64,000 bases of DNA from Gloeocapsopsis crepidinum LEGE 06123 (GTDB lineage Bacteria; Cyanobacteriota; Cyanobacteriia; Cyanobacteriales; Chroococcidiopsidaceae): assembly GCF_015207655.1 (NCBI RefSeq), contig NZ_JADEWN010000007.1, positions 62,001-126,000 of the forward strand, in the 5' to 3' direction. This document shows positions 26,091 through 34,412 of this stretch, one piece after another. The position numbers and the translations under genes are program-made. The notes under the pieces are model-generated. The model was not told the DNA's origin. It worked only from the letters and a program-made list of their open reading frames with translations, and did not search any database. The stretch's first letter is position 1. Each line of letters begins with the position of its first letter.

Positions 26091-26578
26091 AAAGCAGGTG
26101 GATAGACAACTTTTCCTTTGAATCCCTGATAATTTGTCAGCAGTTTCACCATAAAAACATCTTCTGGTACTGGAAACGGTAACTCAATGCCATAATTAAC
26201 TGATGGTTGAAAACCAAAACGCAGGTAAAACTGAGGATGTCCTAAAACAATAACTAACGCTTCTCCCATAGTATCCGCAGTTTCTAAACCTGCTTGCACA
26301 AGTGCGCTACCAATTCCTTGTCTTTGAAATTTAGGAACAACAGCTAAAGGTGCTAAACTCAGTACCCGTAAAGTTTCTTCTCCTACAAGGTCAATATAGC
26401 TAAATAAAATGTGACCAACTACAGTATTATTAACTTCTGCAACAAGAGATAACTGCGGAATATAACGATCTGAATGACGAATATTCTTAACTAATTGCGC
26501 CTCATTTTCACGTTCAAAAGCTTGAGTGTGAACATTATAAATTGCTGAAGCATCTAGTAAATTTTCACAACGAATCAC
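26078..26578 (-). CDS. GNAT-family N-acetyltransferase (YhbS-like)
   Basis: A 166-aa protein matching the YhbS-type GNAT layout: an N-terminal helix with YNVHTQAFERENEAQLVKNIR, strand VGHILFSYIDL, then LSLAPLAVVPKFQRQGIGSALVQAGLETA (acetyl-CoA loop RQGIGSA), and VLGHPQFYLRFGFQPS near the end. The start overlaps the stop of the upstream GNAT gene by 4 bases. The acceptor is unknown. Confidence 0.85.
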   Translation of the reverse strand: MIRCENLLDASAIYNVHTQAFERENEAQLVKNIRHSDRYIPQLSLVAEVNNTVVGHILFSYIDLVGEETLRVLSLAPLAVVPKFQRQGIGSALVQAGLETADTMGEALVIVLGHPQFYLRFGFQPSVNYGIELPFPVPEDVFMVKLLTNYQGFKGKVVYPPAFQEV

Positions 26579-27081
26579 TTGATAATTATCTCCATAAATA
26601 TCCAGTTTGAGTGGTATTCTTCGGGAATTTCACTTTCAGGATATGGCTGAATAATCTGAAAACCAACTGAGTGATAAAGTGCTTGTGCTGCTTTAGCAAA
26701 AGGTGCGCAATCCAAACACAACTTTGAGTAACCTATCTGTTGCGCTTCACTAATAATAGCTTGTACTAAAGCCCTACCAACTCCTTTTATACGATACTCT
26801 GGACGAACGTACATTCTTTTGATTTCGCCTACCTCCTCACCAATTTTCCGTAATCCAGCACACCCGATAAAATTACCGTCATATGCTAACAGGAGTCGTC
26901 CTGTTGGTGAAGTGAACTGAGGCATTTTTATAATGTCCTGCTGTAACAAAACATCTACATCAAAAGTGAGACTAAATTCACGTTGAACGAGTAAATGAGT
27001 TGCAGTTAAATTCTCTTCGAGTAATCTATAAATATATTTTTTATCCTCCTCAGTTTGCACTTGAATAATTTTAAGGCTCAT
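26575..27081 (-). CDS. GNAT-family N-acetyltransferase
   Basis: A GNAT enzyme of 168 aa from the ATG at 27081 (a TTG 15 bases upstream is a weaker alternative). It has IGCAGLRKIGEEVGEIKRMYVRPEYRIKGVGRAL, with the acetyl-CoA loop YRIKGVGRA, and LDCAPFAKAAQALYHSVGF near the end. The N-terminal 40 residues are longer than in the neighbour. The next gene, another GNAT, overlaps by 4 bases, so the two are an operon. They are not close paralogues of each other, judging from their different N-terminal halves. Confidence 0.85.
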   Translation of the reverse strand: MSLKIIQVQTEEDKKYIYRLLEENLTATHLLVQREFSLTFDVDVLLQQDIIKMPQFTSPTGRLLLAYDGNFIGCAGLRKIGEEVGEIKRMYVRPEYRIKGVGRALVQAIISEAQQIGYSKLCLDCAPFAKAAQALYHSVGFQIIQPYPESEIPEEYHSNWIFMEIIIK

Positions 27082-27137
27082 TAATTTGTATACCAACCCT
27101 AAAAATAAAATAAGTATTTATGCTTTTAATTATATTA

Positions 27138-27225
27138 AAAATTCCCCCATAAGTGGGGAGCCACTGCTTTGCGGAGGTGTCCTCCGTTGTAGCAAGTGGC
27201 GTGGATTTAGGGGGCGAGAATATGA
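27138..27225. repeat. Imperfect inverted repeat of about 85 bases
   Basis: An inner hairpin pairs CGGAGG with CCTCCG (27172-27187). It is extended by GCCACT/AAGTGGC arms (about 27160 and 27194-27200), and by an outer pair ATTCCCCC (about 27141) with GGGGGCGAGAAT (about 27211-27222). The nested arms sit between two genes read toward the same side. It may be a MITE-like element or a folded leader. Confidence 0.6.
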
Positions 27226-27300
27226 AAAAGCACACAGATTGATTCAATACAGCATCAACTTTTCTCATGTGCCATTTCTTTATTAGCCTTCTAGAACAAA

Positions 27301-28308
27301 TTACACCAAACATTCATTAAGCTGTTGCTGAACCTCGGCAGTATCTAAATGACGCCCGATAAATACTAACTGGTTTTTTGGAGAACTTGACCATTGTTCT
27401 GCATTCAAATCGTAGCGAGCACCACTTAGTTGGAAAATATGTCGTAAATCGCTATCACTGAACCACAAAATACCTTTGGCACGGAAGACATTTTGAGGCA
27501 TTTTTTGAGTTAGAAATTGCTCAAACTTATGGACATTGAAAGGACGAGCGCTCTCGAATGATAATGAAACAAAACCATCGTTTTCAAGATGATGTGAGTG
27601 ATGATCGTGGTCGTGGTGATGATGGTGATGTTCTTGATGTGCATCGTGAGTAAATGTCTCAATTGGTGTCATTCCTATACCGAGAATTAGTGGTAAAGGT
27701 ACTTGCCCATATTGAGTTGGAATAATTCTTGCTCCTGCTTTAATGTTTCGGATGTAAGCTTGTACTTCTTCTAACTTCTGAGAAGACACAAGATCAACTT
27801 TATTAAGCAAAATCATATCACCATAGTAGATTTGCTTGAGTGCAGCTTCACTATTAAAGTGTTCTGGAGTAAAGGCTTCAGCATCTACTAATGTGAGGAT
27901 TGAATCTAGATTCGTTAACTCGCGCAGTTCTGTACCAACAAATGTGAGAATAATTGGTAAAGGATCGGCAATGCCTGTAGTCTCAATCACTAAATAATCA
28001 ATGCAATTTTCGCGCTCTAAAACTCGATAAACAGCATCAACTAATCCATCATTAATTGTGCAACAAATACAACCATTACTGAGTTCCACCATGTCTTCAT
28101 CTAGTAACACCAAAAGTTGACTGTCAATATTGATATCACCAAATTCATTAACTAAAACAGCAACTTTCAAATCCTTTTTATTCGTTAAAATTTGATTTAA
28201 CAAAGTTGTTTTACCACTTCCTAAAAAACCAGTAATAATTGTCACTGGCATTCCCCGCTTAGGAACATTTAAGTTAGATTCAGTTGTTTGTGTCATTAAA
28301 CCTGTCAT
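27301..28308 (-). CDS. CobW/COG0523 GTPase with His-rich loop (putative zinc metallochaperone)
   Basis: A 335-aa G3E-family GTPase. The P-loop GFLGSGKTT lies at 27-35, the CxCC metal site at Cys80-Cys83 (NGCICC), TTGIADP at about 111-117, and the NKVD base-recognition motif at 169-172. Residues 221-240 are almost all His and Asp, a metal-binding insert. The CobW_C domain follows. COG0523 proteins deliver or insert metals, most often zinc. A Fur/Zur-type palindrome 29-41 bases upstream of the start supports zinc-starvation control. The upstream gene on the other strand (DUF3891) starts about 145 bases away. Confidence 0.9.
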   Translation of the reverse strand: MTGLMTQTTESNLNVPKRGMPVTIITGFLGSGKTTLLNQILTNKKDLKVAVLVNEFGDINIDSQLLVLLDEDMVELSNGCICCTINDGLVDAVYRVLERENCIDYLVIETTGIADPLPIILTFVGTELRELTNLDSILTLVDAEAFTPEHFNSEAALKQIYYGDMILLNKVDLVSSQKLEEVQAYIRNIKAGARIIPTQYGQVPLPLILGIGMTPIETFTHDAHQEHHHHHHDHDHHSHHLENDGFVSLSFESARPFNVHKFEQFLTQKMPQNVFRAKGILWFSDSDLRHIFQLSGARYDLNAEQWSSSPKNQLVFIGRHLDTAEVQQQLNECLV

Positions 28309-28333
28309 AGGCTTCCTCCTGTAATCTGGTTTT

Positions 28334-28353
28334 AATAATGATTATCATTTTAA
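28334..28353. promoter_or_regulatory. Zur/Fur-type operator
   Basis: AATGATTATCATT (28337-28349) is a 6-1-6 palindrome within a longer AT-rich site, matching the TGATAATNATTATCA-like boxes bound by Zur in cyanobacteria. It lies 29 bases before the His-rich CobW gene on the minus strand. Zur rather than Fur is inferred from that target. Confidence 0.75.
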
Positions 28354-28452
28354 CCGGTGAGAGTTGTTTGAGAAGAATATCGCCTGTGGGCTAGTGTCCT
28401 TAATGCGGTAGTTAATGCTAGAAATGAGAACTGTTGTGTGTATTGGAAATGT

Positions 28453-29181
28453 ATGATTGTTAATCCTACCCGTCATGGCTGGGAAATTATCTATCACCGC
28501 GCTCATGCGTTACTTGCAGCCCAAATTGGCGGACAATGGCAAAGAAAAAACGCTCCTATCAGACTATACGAGACGATCGCAGCAATTTCTCACCACGATG
28601 ACTTAGAAAAAGAGTGGGAAGAAAAGAATCTCACTCCAGCAGGCGCACCCATGGACTTTACACTCGATCCGGAAACATCGTATGATGAATTACGCAAGCA
28701 CTTAGAAAGAGCATTGTATCGCGGGCGTTGGGTTGCATTGCTTAATTCAATGCATATGAGTCGCTTGCAAGAAGGTAAGCGTTCAGAATCAGATGAGGCT
28801 GCTAGCTTCTTAGATGAGCAGCTAAAAAACCAACAGCATTGGTGTAAAGAATTAGGTATCTCTAAACAAGATGCAGATGATGCGTATGCATTTATGCAGT
28901 GGTGCGATCGCTTATCATTGATCCTTTGTCAAAGAGAACTTCCCGCCGATAATCGCGCATTAGAAATCAGTAAAGCACATGATGGACAGCGTTACGATAT
29001 CATGCAGCTAGATGACGGCTTTGTGACAGTAATGCCGTGGTGCTTTGAGGATAAGCGTTTTACAGTTAATGTAGAAGCCTCCGATCTCGATCAAGTCAAG
29101 TTTGATGACAATGCTAGCTTGGTTAAAGCGTTAAAATCTGCGCCGCGTCGAATCATCGAGTGGACATTTGTCAAGTCGTAA
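28453..29181 (+). CDS. DUF3891 family protein
   Basis: A 242-aa soluble protein starting at the ATG at 28453 (a GTG 15 bases upstream is possible). Features are HGWEIIYHRAHALLAAQIGGQW, YETIAAISHHDDLEKEW (a His-His-Asp cluster as in HD-like metal proteins), PMDFTLDPETSYDEL, and a C-terminal TVMPWCFED. The family occurs in cyanobacteria and other bacteria without a proven function. It is followed by a strong terminator. The conserved His-His-Asp suggests a hydrolase, which is inference only. Confidence 0.75.
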   Translation: MIVNPTRHGWEIIYHRAHALLAAQIGGQWQRKNAPIRLYETIAAISHHDDLEKEWEEKNLTPAGAPMDFTLDPETSYDELRKHLERALYRGRWVALLNSMHMSRLQEGKRSESDEAASFLDEQLKNQQHWCKELGISKQDADDAYAFMQWCDRLSLILCQRELPADNRALEISKAHDGQRYDIMQLDDGFVTVMPWCFEDKRFTVNVEASDLDQVKFDDNASLVKALKSAPRRIIEWTFVKS

Positions 29182-29256
29182 TAAGTTTCCTACGCCTTAC
29201 TCATATCTTCGAGCAGAAGGTATCAATTTAACTGTATTTTTATATCAAAATAGTAG

Positions 29257-29307
29257 ATAGCAAGAGGAACCAACATAAGTAAATTACTTTCTCTTGCTAT
29301 TTTTTTT
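29257..29307 (+). terminator. Rho-independent terminator after the DUF3891 gene
   Basis: The perfect stem ATAGCAAGAG (29257-29266) with CTCTTGCTAT (29291-29300) is followed by a run of seven or more T. Confidence 0.8.
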
Positions 29308-29442
29308 AGCATCTTATCGCTTTGACTTGAAGTACTAAGAGTACAATCCGATACTGCTCATGATCAGTAAGTGATTGAAAATAAGCGTAACTTAGAGGCT
29401 GTTGATAGTTGATAGCTCAACAATTCACGATTAACTATAAAA

Positions 29443-30375
29443 ATGCAAATTCCAATTATTGATTTTCAGCCATTCACCGAAGGCGATTCAGCAACACGAC
29501 AAGCTGTAGCACAACAGATTTATCAGGCTTGTCATGAAATTGGATTTATGTACCTCAAAAATCCAGGGATATCCCCGCAGCAAATTGCAGCTTTATTTGC
29601 TCAATCGCAGTCTTTTTTCAATCTCCCTTTAGAAGTCAAGCAGCAGTTAGCTTGGAGTGATGAGGTTAGTAATCGCGGTTATGTCGGAGTTGAAAGAGAA
29701 CGCCTCGATCCTGATAAACCTGGAGATCTCAAAGAGGCATTCAATGTCGGTAAAGAAGTCAGTAGTCATGATACTGTTCCAAATATGATAGTTAACAAGT
29801 GGCTTCCTAACCAAGAAGATTTTCAAACAGAAGTACTTGCTTTTTGGGATACTTGTAGCAAAGTTGTAGAGGAAGTTTTGCAAGCATTTGCGATCGCCCT
29901 ACAAGTACCAGAAGACTTTTTTGTCATAAAGCACAATCAGCAAAATCATACATTGCGACTACTGCATTATCCACCGATATCACAACTCCTAAAACCAGGA
30001 CAAGTTCGTGCTGGGGCGCATTCTGACTATGGTAGTATTACACTTTTATTTCAAGATCAAGTCGAAGGATTAGAAGTCCAAACCAAAGATGGTGAATGGA
30101 TTTTGGCACCAGCCATTCCTGGTACAGTTGTTGTCAATACAGGAGATTTGATGCAGCGGTGGACAAATCATGTTTTCTGTTCTACCAAGCATCGAGTCAA
30201 GATTCCAGTAGATGAACGAATAATGCGATCGCGTTACTCTGTTGCCTTTTTCTGTCATCCAAACTATGATGCGGAGATTGCTTGTCTTCCTAGTTGTAGT
30301 TTAGAAAATCCAGCAATTTATCCACCAATTTCTGCTGGAGAACATTTACTCAGTCGCCTGCAAGCAACTTATTAG
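29443..30375 (+). CDS. Isopenicillin-N-synthase-like 2-oxoglutarate/Fe(II) oxygenase
   Basis: A 310-aa protein of the IPNS/2OG-Fe(II) superfamily. The N-terminal DIOX_N domain has PIIDFQPF and GFMYLKNPGI. The iron site is His193-x-Asp195 (GAHSDYGSITLLFQD) plus His250 (TKHRV), and the co-substrate site is Arg-x-Ser in RYSVAFF. The WTNHVFCSTKHRV segment is the family signature. The true substrate cannot be told: members hydroxylate or desaturate many small molecules. Its last 4 bases overlap the convergent lycopene-cyclase gene. Confidence 0.85.
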   Translation: MQIPIIDFQPFTEGDSATRQAVAQQIYQACHEIGFMYLKNPGISPQQIAALFAQSQSFFNLPLEVKQQLAWSDEVSNRGYVGVERERLDPDKPGDLKEAFNVGKEVSSHDTVPNMIVNKWLPNQEDFQTEVLAFWDTCSKVVEEVLQAFAIALQVPEDFFVIKHNQQNHTLRLLHYPPISQLLKPGQVRAGAHSDYGSITLLFQDQVEGLEVQTKDGEWILAPAIPGTVVVNTGDLMQRWTNHVFCSTKHRVKIPVDERIMRSRYSVAFFCHPNYDAEIACLPSCSLENPAIYPPISAGEHLLSRLQATY

Positions 30376-31133
30376 GTATGCGCTTGAGGAGAATCAATAG
30401 ACGCGATCGCTGCAAGATTTTTTGGCAGTTTTAACAACAGCAATAATAGTAACCCCTGCACCACCATTAAATTAGTGACAAGAAAGAAAGTTGCCTCTTC
30501 GATTGGCAATCCAAACAAGTCAAGCCCTGTCGTATACATTTCAGAAATTTGCCAAATACCGTTACCAATTGCAATTCGGTCAATTACCCATAAATACAAT
30601 GTCGGAACAACAGTAGCAATGAACCAGATGCGCTGCATTGCTTGAAGTGTTGCTGCACCTATGACCCATTGCAGTGTTAATACAGGTGCAGACCATGCAA
30701 GAATGAGTCCTAAATATACCGTCGAGGGCGATCGTAGCATCAAAAATCCAGTGACACTTAGTGATACTCCAACTACAAGTAACAGCACTCGCAAAAATGA
30801 AGAAGTATTTTCTTGAATTGGCTCTTTGTAACGTGCTAGCAGCCAGTAAAGCCAAAGTCCTGTCAGAATACATTGCAGAATGAAAAATAAATATTCTTCA
30901 ATTGGCACATAGCCGATTGTTCCTAAAACGCGATCACTGCCATAGTTCCACACTTTCCGCCAAACTAAATAGTTATCCCAAGGTGTTGTATAAACAAAGG
31001 CGACAATGGCAATTAAAGGTAATCCTAACCATGCCCTACGCCCGCCGACACCTGCAAGTGGTTGCGGCTGCTTCCATGCGAGAAAAAGAATCGGAGGAAG
31101 TACAAATAACAAATGAAATACAAAATAGCTCAT
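30372..31133 (-). CDS. CrtYcd-type (fused heterodimeric-class) lycopene cyclase
   Basis: A 253-aa membrane protein with about seven hydrophobic segments in two homologous halves. Half one has YTTPWDNYLVW (49-58) and GYVPIEEYLFFILQ (74-87). Half two has LFGLPIEEATFFLV (206-219). The repeated PIEE motif after a Gly is the diagnostic feature of the CrtYc/CrtYd lycopene cyclase fusion seen in archaea, fungi and some bacteria, unrelated to the CrtL and CruA enzymes usual in cyanobacteria. It would cyclise lycopene ends to beta-ionone rings. No other carotenoid gene is adjacent. The ATG at 31133 begins just before the first helix. Confidence 0.88.
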   Translation of the reverse strand: MSYFVFHLLFVLPPILFLAWKQPQPLAGVGGRRAWLGLPLIAIVAFVYTTPWDNYLVWRKVWNYGSDRVLGTIGYVPIEEYLFFILQCILTGLWLYWLLARYKEPIQENTSSFLRVLLLVVGVSLSVTGFLMLRSPSTVYLGLILAWSAPVLTLQWVIGAATLQAMQRIWFIATVVPTLYLWVIDRIAIGNGIWQISEMYTTGLDLFGLPIEEATFFLVTNLMVVQGLLLLLLLKLPKNLAAIASIDSPQAHT

Positions 31134-31399
31134 AACTTTGGCGTAATTGAGTAATATGCAAGCAGCGCTTGCTAATCAAATAGTATGTACCATTGATTGA
31201 GTTGGGCTGTCACTATCTCTGGTGTTGTCAATACACTTGTGCTTGCCGCAGCAAAAGGATTAATGAATAAAAGCTGACATAAATCTATATTTCCTTGCGT
31301 TTAAAAAGTTCAAAATTCGATAAAATATATGGTCTAAGATCATTAGTTTAATAAAGACAAGCGATCGCTCTTTGGGAAGTTACCGCCTTTTTGGCAACA

Positions 31400-31921
31400 A
31401 TGAAACACACCTTATCTGTTTTAGTCGAAGATGAAGCGGGAGTTTTGACCCGCATTGCTGGTTTATTTGCGCGTCGCGGCTTTAATATCGAAAGCCTCGC
31501 AGTTGGTCCTGCCGAGCAAAATGGCATTTCGCGAATTACAATGGTTGTCCCAGGTGATGACCGAGTAATTGAGCAGCTTACTAAACAACTCTACAAGCTC
31601 ATTAATGTCCTCAAAGTACAGGATATTACGGAAACTCCGTGTGTCGAGCGCGAACTCATGCTGCTAAAAGTCAACGCCACAAGTTCTACACGCTCAGAAA
31701 TTGTCGAGTTAGCCCAGATTTTTCGCGCCCGCGTTGTCGATGTTGCTGAAGACTCACTCACACTAGAAGTCGTCGGCGATCCTGGTAAAATGGTGGCGAT
31801 CGTCCAGGTGTTGCAGAAGTTTGGTTTGCGCGAAGTGGCTCGGACTGGCAAAATTGCTTTAACTCGTGAATCTGGAGTGAACACAGAATTACTTAAATCT
31901 TTAGAAGCAGCAAAAGTTTAG
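31400..31921 (+). CDS. ilvN: Acetolactate synthase small (regulatory) subunit
   Basis: The regulatory subunit of acetohydroxyacid synthase, which controls branched-chain amino acid synthesis by valine feedback. The ATG at 31400 gives the canonical [33 protein letters not shown], an ACT domain. The second half holds [32 protein letters not shown], and the terminal [16 protein letters not shown]. Length (173 aa) is normal. A TTG three codons earlier is less likely. The large subunit is not nearby, as is usual in cyanobacteria. Confidence 0.95.
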   Translation: MKHTLSVLVEDEAGVLTRIAGLFARRGFNIESLAVGPAEQNGISRITMVVPGDDRVIEQLTKQLYKLINVLKVQDITETPCVERELMLLKVNATSSTRSEIVELAQIFRARVVDVAEDSLTLEVVGDPGKMVAIVQVLQKFGLREVARTGKIALTRESGVNTELLKSLEAAKV

Positions 31922-32063
31922 CATTAATATTGCGATCAAACTGACTAGTGACACGGTTGAGCGGTGGTAAATAACTTTCTCATCTTATGAAATTGCTGAT
32001 TCATCCCCTCCAACAGATCCCATCAGCGACGGTAAGTAACCTTGAACTTAGCGTCAATAAATC

Positions 32064-32318
32064 TCAATCGTCCGCTGCATTTGAATTGTTAACTTGTGCT
32101 GTGGAAGCAACTTGGTTGTCTCGCGTCACTCTGATCAAAAATCGTAACGCCTCATTAACTGCATCAGCACAAGGAAATATCTCTGCAACATCAGGTTCTA
32201 ACCGCACAGTTACTCCACCAAAACCTTTCCTTCCAGGGCCTAACTTTCTCACTCGTAAGCTTTTCAAGTCATACTCTGTTCGTAGATCATCTTCCATCTC
32301 TGACTTATCCCTCCTCAT
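32064..32318 (-). CDS. Antitoxin partner of the BrnT-like toxin
   Basis: An 84-aa protein with a basic middle (LRVRKLGPGRKG), and then VTVRLEPDVAEIFPCADAVNEALRFLIRV, a strand plus two helices that look like a ribbon-helix-helix DNA-binding unit. It overlaps the toxin gene by 14 bases and is transcribed after it, the order toxin-antitoxin seen in brnTA loci. The usual job is to bind the toxin and repress the operon. Confidence 0.72.
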   Translation of the reverse strand: MRRDKSEMEDDLRTEYDLKSLRVRKLGPGRKGFGGVTVRLEPDVAEIFPCADAVNEALRFLIRVTRDNQVASTAQVNNSNAADD

Positions 32319-32577
32319 AGGCTTCTTGCTCAGTTCGTGTCACTTCTCTAGCGCTGATGAGACAAATTGAATTTTTTCTTTCGGTATACGACACAATCAA
32401 CAATCGCTCTCGACTTGATAGCCCAACGATGAGGTAACGCTCCTCAACTTCAGAATGGTCTGGATCGTAAAAGTCAATGTAGAGAGGATCGTCAAAAACA
32501 GTTTTTGCTTCCTCAAACGAGACTCCATGCTTTGATAGATTGCTGGCTGCCTTGCTGTTGTCCCACTCAAACTGCAT
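32305..32577 (-). CDS. brnT: BrnT-family ribonuclease toxin
   Basis: A 90-aa protein with the full BrnT pattern: FEWDNSKAASNLSKHGVSFEEAKTVFDDP at the start, ERYLIVGLSSRERLLIVSYTERKNSICLISAREVTRTEQEAYEE at the end. BrnT is a small RelE-fold ribonuclease. All its key segments are present and the frame is open, so the module looks functional, unlike the VapBC pair at 12.1 kb. The antitoxin gene overlaps its 3' end. Confidence 0.88.
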   Translation of the reverse strand: MQFEWDNSKAASNLSKHGVSFEEAKTVFDDPLYIDFYDPDHSEVEERYLIVGLSSRERLLIVSYTERKNSICLISAREVTRTEQEAYEEG

Positions 32578-32770
32578 AGGGTTATTGTATCACTGCCTTC
32601 GTTAGCTCTAGACCCAATGGGTTAGATACAGAACTGTGAAATATAACCCAACAATGCCAACTTTATCCAGTCCAGTAGCTATAAATCCATATTTCTGATC
32701 TCTTTGAGCAAAGTGAGCAACAAGCAGCAATCTTATATCTAAAGAATTTGCAGGCTAGTATTAGACTGCG

Positions 32771-33148
32771 CTACATCCAGTGATGAGGCAATAAATCGCT
32801 TAGCACTCTGTAGCTTGTGTCATCAACTATCACTCGTGTCTTTAGATTCTCTTTACTTACCTGCACCATTAACTCCCTGCACCTTCCACATGGCATCAGG
32901 ATTTTTTTTAAATTCACTGCCACAATGTAATCAATCACGGTTTCACGGGCTTTGAGCATCTCGGCGATCGCTGCATGTTCAGCGCAAAACCCAATACCAC
33001 ACGCTAAATCTAAACATATACCTGTATAAATAGTGCCTGCGTTTGTCATTAATGCGCAACTTACAGTTCCTGCTGAGAACCCTTGTTTGGCAAGTTGAAA
33101 TTCTCCAAGTACAGTTTTGGCTTTCTTGATTAGTTCTTGGTGCATCAT
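32771..33148 (-). CDS. Cytidine-deaminase-family protein
   Basis: A 125-aa protein (start at the ATG at 33148) with the zinc-deaminase signature: CAEHAAIAEML (Cys-Ala-Glu plus the His before Ala) and PCGRCREL, which together bind zinc and provide the proton-shuttling glutamate. The N-terminal TVSCALMTNAGTIYTGICLDLACG segment matches the substrate-binding part of cytidine/blasticidin-type deaminases. The length is near that of homotetrameric CDAs. A longer TTG start at 33169 is less likely. It could act on cytidine or a nucleoside antibiotic. Confidence 0.82.
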   Translation of the reverse strand: MMHQELIKKAKTVLGEFQLAKQGFSAGTVSCALMTNAGTIYTGICLDLACGIGFCAEHAAIAEMLKARETVIDYIVAVNLKKILMPCGRCRELMVQVSKENLKTRVIVDDTSYRVLSDLLPHHWM

Positions 33149-33238
33149 CACCGATCGCTGAAATCTCAAAGCATTTCCCTACTGAATAATCTTAAGGTCT
33201 CCTAACCCTAGAAATCAGCAGTTGCAATCAAACACCAT

Positions 33239-33265
33239 CCACGTTTGGGTACGTAACCCAACGTG
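33239..33265. repeat. Small ACGTTTGGGT/ACCCAACGT hairpin
   Basis: ACGTTTGGGT (33241) and ACCCAACGT (about 33256-33264) form an imperfect palindrome around ACGTA. Similar TTGGGT-type hairpins are common between cyanobacterial genes. It sits between the deaminase gene and a gene remnant. Confidence 0.5.
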
Positions 33266-33280
33266 CAGCTGCTTGCACGA

Positions 33281-33492
33281 CTAGTTCGACTCTGCTTCAC
33301 CAGAGGTTGCTTGCTGAATCTTTTGTTCTAAAGCATCCTTCCAACCTGGATCGCTTGGATTGATGGCGATGTGCGCCCTGAAGCTTTTGAGCGATCAACA
33401 TAGACATAAAAGGCATTTACGTCTTCTCGATGAGCCAACACGTATCGACGTAACTCGTCAAGATTCATTGCGTCAAAATCGGCTTTTGTCAT
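33281..33492 (-). pseudogene. Frameshifted small gene (DUF6887-like)
   Basis: From the ATG at 33492 the frame reads MTKADFDAMNLDELRRYVLAHREDVNAF and then VYVDRSKASG, the conserved start of a small cyanobacterial family. In that frame it soon hits a stop. One frame over, from about 33385, reading resumes as AHIAINPSDPGWKDALEQKIQQATSGEAE, ending at 33281. The combined product of about 70 aa fits the family length, so one base was lost near 33380-33390. This could be a sequencing error. The antisense open frame here is not a gene. Confidence 0.65.
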
Positions 33493-33528
33493 GGCTCATA
33501 CCCTCCAGTTGGCTTGATTCAGTTAGCT

Positions 33529-33957
33529 TCAACAGCGTTGTTGGGCAGTATCTTGATTGAGAGTGCCATGTAATATGAATAGCGCGATCGCTTGCGCTAT
33601 TGAAAGAAAAAATGTAGTGGCAAGTAATCCGAGTGAAACGGTTAGCCGGAAGGCATCGTCACCTTGTAAAAGGAAATATGAGTGAATACTGACAGTAATT
33701 ATTCCCCCAGCCACAAGCAACCAAGAGAAAACAAAACCAGCAGCGCGACCTTGAGTTAGACATTGCTGACCGAATAGGATGAGCATAACTAGTGGAATGT
33801 TCAGCAGCAAGTTTAGTTGAATTCCTCCTGGCATCCCGAACAGATCCCACTCATGCCAATATGCAGCGTCAATCTGGTGCGTAATGAGGATGGTCGCATT
33901 TACAAGGTAAAGCCAAGAAAGTATAGTTTTGGTCGGTGTTGAACCTTGGGGTAACAT
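33529..33957 (-). CDS. Small four-helix membrane protein
   Basis: A 142-aa integral membrane protein with about four hydrophobic segments (near residues 12-28, 47-62, 70-90 and 105-130). It contains the polar cluster THQIDAAYWHEWDLFG (residues 26-41), with several His, Asp, Glu and Trp residues before the second helix, which looks functionally important. Function unknown. The ATG at 33957 precedes the first helix directly. Confidence 0.65.
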   Translation of the reverse strand: MLPQGSTPTKTILSWLYLVNATILITHQIDAAYWHEWDLFGMPGGIQLNLLLNIPLVMLILFGQQCLTQGRAAGFVFSWLLVAGGIITVSIHSYFLLQGDDAFRLTVSLGLLATTFFLSIAQAIALFILHGTLNQDTAQQRC

Positions 33958-34162
33958 ACTGTTTTATAAAAGCAACGAATCTAATCTAGAGTTAAGCACT
34001 TACAGCTAGCAATTACCTCGCAGGTAATGCAGCCCAACAGCGAAGTTGAGCCACTGTAGATTGGCTTTGGTTCTTACCGATAACTTCAGTTCGGTTGGCT
34101 CCATCGCAGGGTTAACCCGTGGTCATTGACTACAACTACGAACTTCATCACCGAGGTGAATC

Positions 34163-34411
34163 TCAACTTGCTTTTGCTAAAGAGCGTACTGTTAAAATTT
34201 CATCAGCACTTAGGGAACTCACAGTAGAAATTGGTACAACAATCACTGTCAGAGATTCGCCAACCGCATTGAAGACTTCTAGTACACAACCCTCTTCGCC
34301 ACCACTCGGATGCGGCACAAAGTCAATTAGCGTTGCAATATCTCCCGCTTTTAGCTCATATTCTGGTAAGTCACGAGTTAAGGTGACTTCTTGATATAGC
34401 TCTAATGTCAT
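34163..34411 (-). CDS. DUF4926 family protein
   Basis: An 82-aa beta-rich protein. It begins with ELYQEVTLTRDLPEYELKAGDIATLIDFVPHPSGGEEGCVLEVF, and then VVPISTVSSLSADEILTVR, the pattern of DUF4926, a compact SH3-like barrel common in cyanobacteria. It follows the DUF6883 gene with one base between them. These two families recur next to each other, as in a toxin-antitoxin-type pair, but no toxicity is established that I know of. Confidence 0.75.
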   Translation of the reverse strand: MTLELYQEVTLTRDLPEYELKAGDIATLIDFVPHPSGGEEGCVLEVFNAVGESLTVIVVPISTVSSLSADEILTVRSLAKAS

Positions 34412-34412
34412 A

